Assembly (NCBI GenBank): GCA_946624335.1
Contig: CAMOSA010000092.1
Coordinates: forward strand, 1 to 9,388
DNA from: an uncultured Prevotellaceae bacterium
Lineage (GTDB): Bacteria; Bacteroidota; Bacteroidia; Bacteroidales; Bacteroidaceae
Direction: 5' to 3'
Length of the DNA stretch: 9,388 bases
Under the pieces are notes generated by a model, which was not told the DNA's origin, did no database searches, and was given only the letters and a program-made list of their open reading frames with translations. Shown here one piece after another: positions 6,035 through 9,388 of the stretch; position 1 is the stretch's first letter; each line of letters starts with the position of its first letter. Made by a program: the position numbers and the translations under genes.

Positions 6035-7210
6035 TCAGTAGAGGAAGCCGAGGAGCCAGAGGGGTATGACGTTGTCGTGCCCTCGGGTGATGCCAGCCTG
6101 GGCATAGATGATGTCGGAGGAGAGGCGTCGCGGCGGGGCCTCGGTGACGCGGAAGCGGCGGTTGTCGACGAGGAAGGTGGCGGCGCGGTCGCCGAGGCGC
6201 ACGTCATGGTAGGCCCAGAGGGCGTTCTGGAAGAAGGTCTCGCAGACGTCTATCTCCTCCATGCGGTTGGGATAGATGGCGTACATGAGGTTGGAGTTGT
6301 GCATCATGACGCGTGCGGGCTTCTTGGGGAATTCCTCGCCAGGGCGGTAGATGAGGTTGATGAGGCGCGCGTCGGAGAGGTACTTGATGTAGTTCATGAC
6401 GGTGGCGCGCGAGGTCTCGATCTCGGCGGCGAGCTGGCTGACGTTGGGTGCCGTGGGGCGCTCGACGGCGAGGAGGTAGAGGAGTTTCTTGAGCTTGGTG
6501 AGGTACTTGAGCTCGATCTGCTTGATGAGGAGGATGTCGACCTCGATCATCATGTTCATCGTCTTGAGCAGGTTCTCGGAGAAGTTGCGCTTCTCGAGGA
6601 AGAAGGGATAGAAGCCGTGGTGCAGGTAGCTCTGGAAGAACTCGAGGGGATTGACACGTGCGAGTATCTGGGTGGCGATCTGCTCGTGGCGATGAATGAT
6701 GTCGCGGAGCGTGAAGGCGGGGAAGTCGTTGGCGGTCTTCAGGTTGAGAAACTCGCGGAAGGAGAGGCCGCGGAGGTTGTAGCTCTTGACGAGTCCTCCC
6801 AGCTCGGGGTTTTCTTCCTTCAGACGCATGACGCTGGAACCGGTGAAGACGATGCGCAAGCCGGGGTTCTCGTCGTGGCAGCGCCGCAGTTCCTTGGACC
6901 ACTCGGGCTGCTTGAACACCTGATCAATGAGCAGCACTTCGCCGCCGAGGATGCGGAACTCACGGGCGAAGTCGGCCAGTCCACGTCCCTGGAAGTAGAA
7001 GTTGTTCATGTTGACATACAGGCACTTGCGGCTGCGCACATCGAAGTTTTCCTTGGCGTACTGCAGCAGGAACGATGTCTTGCCGACGCCGCGTGTGCCT
7101 TTGATGCCGATGAGCGGGTCGCTCCAGTCTATCTCGTCCATGAGCGCACGGCGCACTGGCAGGTCGATATGGTCGACGAGGTAGGCGTGTGTTCTGAAGA
7201 AAGCTTCCAC
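6035..7210 (-). CDS. AAA_14/DUF4143-type ATPase with winged-helix-like C-terminal half (391 aa)
   Basis: The order of parts is typical of the uncharacterised AAA_14 plus DUF4143 family common in Bacteroidales. Walker A is GTRGVGKT (38-45). The Walker B strand is EVLLIDQ (91-97). A sensor-1-like strand is RIVFTGSS (119-126). Next comes the family signature LRGLSFREFLNL (~146-157). A helical region follows, with an HTH-like segment (VSQLAAEIETSRATVMNYIKYL, ~258-279). The C-terminus ends IPLWLLGFLY. Length is normal for the family. The residue after the Walker B aspartate is Gln97 where Glu is usual, which could slow ATP hydrolysis; it may also be normal for this subfamily. The ATG at 7210 is supported by a canonical promoter 25 bases upstream. 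The precise role is unknown; family members have been proposed to act in DNA- or stress-linked functions, but nothing here decides that. Confidence 0.87.
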   Translation of the reverse strand: MEAFFRTHAYLVDHIDLPVRRALMDEIDWSDPLIGIKGTRGVGKTSFLLQYAKENFDVRSRKCLYVNMNNFYFQGRGLADFAREFRILGGEVLLIDQVFKQPEWSKELRRCHDENPGLRIVFTGSSVMRLKEENPELGGLVKSYNLRGLSFREFLNLKTANDFPAFTLRDIIHRHEQIATQILARVNPLEFFQSYLHHGFYPFFLEKRNFSENLLKTMNMMIEVDILLIKQIELKYLTKLKKLLYLLAVERPTAPNVSQLAAEIETSRATVMNYIKYLSDARLINLIYRPGEEFPKKPARVMMHNSNLMYAIYPNRMEEIDVCETFFQNALWAYHDVRLGDRAATFLVDNRRFRVTEAPPRRLSSDIIYAQAGITRGHDNVIPLWLLGFLY

Positions 7211-7234
7211 GGATATTTCGTTTTATTGACGGGG

Positions 7235-7265
7235 CAAAGGTAAAGGTTTTCTTTGAATCTGCAAA
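7235..7265 (-). promoter_or_regulatory. Canonical Bacteroidota promoter of the ATPase gene
   Basis: On the minus strand, TTTG (7265-7262) is followed after exactly 19 bases by TACCTTTG (7242-7235). Both elements and the spacing match the Bacteroidota sigma-ABfr consensus (TTTG-N19-21-TAnnTTTG). The start codon of the ATPase gene is 25 bases downstream of the -7 element, giving a leader of about 20 nt. The promoter lies in the 79-base gap behind the ATP-grasp-like gene, so the ATPase can be transcribed independently of it. Confidence 0.82.
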
Positions 7266-7289
7266 GTTAGAGTTAGCAAATTTTGCCTT

Positions 7290-8375
7290 TTATTCAAAAA
7301 AAGGTGAAATATGGAGGGCAAGCCAGCCCATGGTCATACGAAAATTGATCTCCACACAGGGATGTATACGGCCGTCGGCGGTGACGAGCATATCGACGCC
7401 GACGGGTCCTTCGTAGAAGGTGGGCGGCAGCGACGCGAGTTCGTCCACGAGCATCGCGGTGAGCACGTCGATGAGCTGGAGGTCTACCCAATGGGCGAGG
7501 CGTCGTCGCTTGCCCTCCTCGGAATCGATGATATTGCCGGCATAGACGCCTCCGGCGGTGGTCATGAACAGCGACAGGCCCTCGAAGGTAACGCTGCCGT
7601 CGGCGTGGCGCCAGAACTCGAGGGCGAAGTCGTGGCGTCGCTCATAGAGCGGCTCAGCCATGAGATAGCCCTGCAGCCGTAAGGTGCGCGCAATCCACGC
7701 CTCGTTCTTCGAGGTCAGCTCGCCGTTGTGAGCCGGCAGAAGGCCGCGTCCGCTGCCGCTCCAAGGTTGCTTGAACATAGTATCGCCCCACAGGCCGTGC
7801 CACTGCCGCGCTTCCTCCATGGTGTGACACACATGGGCTTCGCCGACGACGCTGGGGGCATAGCCACCTGAAGCCAGACGCTCGTGCAGCCGACAGAGAA
7901 CATCGGCGGCGGTGGCACGGCCTGACAGGGTGCGGAACGCCTGCATCTCGTCGTCCGAAGGCAACATCGAAGGAGGAACGCCGGCACGCTGGAATTCGGT
8001 CACGACGAGGGGACTCCAGCCCCAGGGAAGACAGGTGACAGACCCCCTCTCCGCTCCCCCTTCTGGGGAGAACGGTATGTTTTGCATATTGCCTTCTTTT
8101 CTTGACAGGTGACCGTCCTCCCCAGAAGGGGGAGCGGAGAGGGGGTCTGGGGATGGCTGGAGGAATGAGTCGTTGGCCAAGGAAACGGCTTGGCCCTGCG
8201 CATCGATGAAAGTGCCGTCGCGCAGCAGCACGAGGTCATCGGCCTCGGCCCACCGCAAGGGCAGGCGTTGCAGGTCGGTGGCCATCTGCAACGCCGAGGC
8301 CGGCGGCGTATAATGCGGGTCGGCAGCGGCCAGGGCCAGGTCGTTCTCGGGATTAAAATAGAGGATGCGCCCCAT
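7290..8375 (-). CDS. ATP-grasp-like protein interrupted in frame by a palindromic repeat (361 aa)
   Basis: The protein starts MGRILYFNPENDLALAAADP, a start I associate with an uncharacterised Bacteroidales family. The second half has ATP-grasp-like signatures: TMFKQPWSGSGRGL (199-212; Lys202 and a glycine-rich loop for ATP), EPLYERRHDFALEFW (241-255), GPVGVDML (323-330) and HPCVEINFRMTMG (338-350), with Glu342 and Asn344 as the likely metal-binding pair. The substrate is unknown. Residues ~76-113 (PDPLSAPPSGEDGHLSRKEG then NMQNIPFSPEGGAERGSVT) are encoded by palindromic element copy 2. They sit between the N-terminal strand region and LPWGWSPLVVTEFQRAGVP, where the family would be expected to continue directly. 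The 37 added codons keep the frame, so the gene looks intact, with a probable surface loop. It starts 3 bases after the stop of the dehydrogenase gene, so the two are surely cotranscribed. Confidence 0.82.
   Translation of the reverse strand: MGRILYFNPENDLALAAADPHYTPPASALQMATDLQRLPLRWAEADDLVLLRDGTFIDAQGQAVSLANDSFLQPSPDPLSAPPSGEDGHLSRKEGNMQNIPFSPEGGAERGSVTCLPWGWSPLVVTEFQRAGVPPSMLPSDDEMQAFRTLSGRATAADVLCRLHERLASGGYAPSVVGEAHVCHTMEEARQWHGLWGDTMFKQPWSGSGRGLLPAHNGELTSKNEAWIARTLRLQGYLMAEPLYERRHDFALEFWRHADGSVTFEGLSLFMTTAGGVYAGNIIDSEEGKRRRLAHWVDLQLIDVLTAMLVDELASLPPTFYEGPVGVDMLVTADGRIHPCVEINFRMTMGWLALHISPFFE
8039..8149 (-). repeat. Palindromic element copy 2, inside the ATP-grasp-like gene
   Basis: A perfect 32-bp inverted repeat, CAGACCCCCTCTCCGCTCCC... 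at 8039-8070 and its exact complement at 8118-8149, encloses a 47-bp core with one TATGTTTTGCAT unit (from 8076). Total length is 111 bp, or 37 codons, with no stop in the frame used by the host gene. GACAGGTGAC occurs just outside the left arm (8030-8039) and again inside the core (8104-8113). No flanking target duplication is evident. In mRNA the arms would form a very stable long hairpin within the coding region. Confidence 0.93.
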
Positions 8376-8378
8376 GCG

Positions 8379-9287
8379 TCACATGGCGAAGGCGTTGAAA
8401 CCGCCGTCGACGACGGCCACGGTGCCGGTGACGAAGCGCGAGGCGTCGGAGATGAGATAGTGGATGGTGCCGCAAAGCTCCTCGGGCTGTCCCATACGGC
8501 CGAAGGGCGTCTGCCGGATGACGTCGCATCCGCGCTCGGTGTAGGAGCCGTCGGGATTGGTGAGCAGAGCCCTGTTCTGCTCGGTGATGAAGAAGCCCGG
8601 CGCTATGGCGTTGACGCGGATGCCCTCGCCAAATTTACGGGCACACTCGGTGGCCATGTAGGCGGTGAAGTTGGAGATGCCGGCCTTGGCGGCAGCATAT
8701 CCGCAGACACGGGTCATAGGGCGGAAGGCGGCCATCGACGAGAAGTTGACGATCACGCCCCTGCCCTGCCCTACCATGGGCCGTAGGAAGACCTGCGTCG
8801 GGATGACGGTGCCGGTGAGGTTCAGGTCGAGGACGGTCTGGAACTGTGCGGGGTCGAGGTCGAAGAAGGTACGGTCGGGCGCTATGGTAGCGCCAGACAT
8901 ATTGCCTCCGGCTGCGTTCAGCAGGGCATCGACACGGCCGTAGCGGGCGAGGATGTCGGCGCAGTTCTGCTCCACACGTTCGCGTGAGAGAACGTCCGTC
9001 TCGAGGAAACAGGCCTCGCCGCCACTGGCCTTGATATCTTCCACGATGGCCTCGCCGACCGCCCTCTTACGTCCGAGGATGGCGACTTTGGCTCCTTCGA
9101 GGGCCAGATACTTGGCGATACAGCGGCCGAGGACACCCGTGCCGCCCGTGATGACGACGACGTGACCACGGATATTAAACAGTCCACCTACACAACAGGC
9201 CACAGACCCCCTCTCCGCTCCCCCTTCTGGGGAGGACGGTATGTTTTGCATTTTGTATTCTTCTTTGCTTGAGGCTATGTTTTGCAT
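8379..9287 (-). CDS. uxuB: SDR-family oxidoreductase, probable D-mannonate oxidoreductase (302 aa with repeat-derived N-terminus)
   Basis: A classical short-chain dehydrogenase: cofactor motif TGGTGVLG (47-54), NAAG (124-127), catalytic Ser183/Ser184 in NFSSM, YAAAK with Tyr197 and Lys201, and the late segment APGFFITEQNRALLTNPDGS (229-248), which I associate with the UxuB/YjmF type of D-mannonate (fructuronate) oxidoreductase. These interconvert D-fructuronate and D-mannonate with NAD(H) in hexuronate use. The C-terminus FVTGTVAVVDGGFNAFAM is also typical. Residues 1-28 (MQNIASSKEEYK, then MQNIPSSPEGGAERGS) come from palindromic element copy 3. The family normally begins near GLFNIRGHVVVITGG (residue 35 on). 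Alternative starts are the ATG at residue 13 and a GTG at residue 29 (9203). It is followed after 3 bases by the ATP-grasp-like gene. A mannonate dehydratase (uxuA) beyond the right edge would confirm the role; other hexuronate or polyol substrates remain possible. Confidence 0.85.
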   Translation of the reverse strand: MQNIASSKEEYKMQNIPSSPEGGAERGSVACCVGGLFNIRGHVVVITGGTGVLGRCIAKYLALEGAKVAILGRKRAVGEAIVEDIKASGGEACFLETDVLSRERVEQNCADILARYGRVDALLNAAGGNMSGATIAPDRTFFDLDPAQFQTVLDLNLTGTVIPTQVFLRPMVGQGRGVIVNFSSMAAFRPMTRVCGYAAAKAGISNFTAYMATECARKFGEGIRVNAIAPGFFITEQNRALLTNPDGSYTERGCDVIRQTPFGRMGQPEELCGTIHYLISDASRFVTGTVAVVDGGFNAFAM

Positions 9288-9335
9288 TTTGTATTCTTTT
9301 TTTTACTTGACGGTATGTTTTGTATTTTGTATTCC
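9203..9335 (-). repeat. Palindromic element copy 3, at the dehydrogenase start, lacking its right arm
   Basis: The left arm (9203-9234) is identical to that of copies 1 and 2. It is followed by three tandem core units beginning TATGTTTTG(C/T)AT: 9240-9275 (36 bp), 9276-9313 (38 bp) and 9314-9335 (partial). No right arm follows; the sequence passes straight into CTA (9336), a possible stop of an upstream gene on the minus strand. The first unit and the arm are translated as the dehydrogenase N-terminus. The 38-bp unit is out of step and brings an in-frame TAA just upstream of the ATG at 9287. Confidence 0.88.
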
Positions 9336-9388
9336 CTAGATTCCGCAGCACTTTAGTTTAATAGCTTTTATAAGTTCCTGAGCAACAA
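9336..9388 (-). CDS. Possible 3' end of an upstream gene, cut by the window edge
   Basis: On the minus strand one frame is open from the right edge to a TAG at 9338-9336 and reads VAQELIKAIKLKCCGI. Its helical, charged composition would suit a protein C-terminus, and the repeat element starts right behind the stop. Only 16 codons are visible, and the other two frames close earlier. If real, it could belong to a hexuronate pathway gene upstream of the dehydrogenase, but nothing in these residues shows that. Confidence 0.3.
   Translation of the reverse strand, partial: VAQELIKAIKLKCCGI

Noticed and set aside
6077..7243. A 388-codon plus-strand open frame opposite the ATPase gene
   Set aside because: It mirrors the ATPase gene, is extremely rich in Glu, Val, Leu and Gly, and has no recognisable motifs. 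The minus-strand frame has Walker motifs, family signatures and a canonical promoter.
7912..8239. Short frames opposite or overlapping the ATP-grasp-like gene
   Set aside because: They are shadows of a high-GC coding region and share only translated repeat sequence.
9176..9287. The dehydrogenase as a pseudogene because of the repeat at its 5' end
   Set aside because: All catalytic and cofactor motifs and the full C-terminus are intact, the frame is open throughout, and three in-frame starts are available.
5868..9335. A CRISPR array or an insertion sequence
   Set aside because: Repeats are few, palindromic and kilobases apart with no regular spacers; there is no transposase or cas gene in the window.

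Overview
The window looks like a chromosomal segment of a Bacteroidota bacterium, most like Prevotella or a related Bacteroidales genus. The reasons are promoters of the TTTG/TAnnTTTG type, little sign of Shine-Dalgarno sites, small secreted proteins with a type IX secretion-like tail, a Bacteroidales-type AAA_14 ATPase, and a mannonate oxidoreductase of the UxuB/YjmF type. This assignment is from recognition, not from a search. Every gene I can support is on the minus strand, so transcription runs from high to low coordinates.

From right to left: a possible 3' end of an upstream gene at the very edge (9336-9388); a short-chain dehydrogenase, probably D-mannonate oxidoreductase (8379-9287); 3 bases later an ATP-grasp-like protein (7290-8375); after a clear TTTG-N19-TAccTTTG promoter, an AAA_14-type ATPase (6035-7210); a membrane-spanning regulator with an extracytoplasmic Kelch-like propeller, one transmembrane helix and a cytoplasmic AraC-type HTH domain (4099-5949); a small secreted protein with a type IX-like tail (3494-3973); a large secreted protein of unknown function (757-3432), closed by a strong terminator; a 354-bp spacer (403-756) with TTCACACC repeats; and at the left edge a second, truncated copy of the small secreted protein (1-262) with the same upstream region.

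Two things stand out. First, a dispersed palindromic repeat occurs three times (5868-6012, 8039-8149, 9203-9335). In each case it is read in the same orientation and frame as part of a protein, giving the shared peptide (M)QNIP(F/S)SPEGGAERGSV. In the ATP-grasp-like gene it is an internal insertion of exactly 37 codons. In the dehydrogenase and the regulator it forms the N-terminus and supplies the ATG. Second, the regulator, a pair of 10-bp direct repeats 21 bp apart and the small secreted gene form a compact unit. The promoter and direct repeats, with the last codons of the regulator gene, were copied about 3.7 kb away at about 95% identity, and the direct repeats are unchanged. This suggests a locally duplicated regulon of secreted proteins under one membrane-tethered one-component regulator.

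The right half (dehydrogenase, ATP-grasp-like, ATPase) appears to be sugar-acid metabolism and housekeeping-type genes. The left half looks like an envelope or secreted accessory module.
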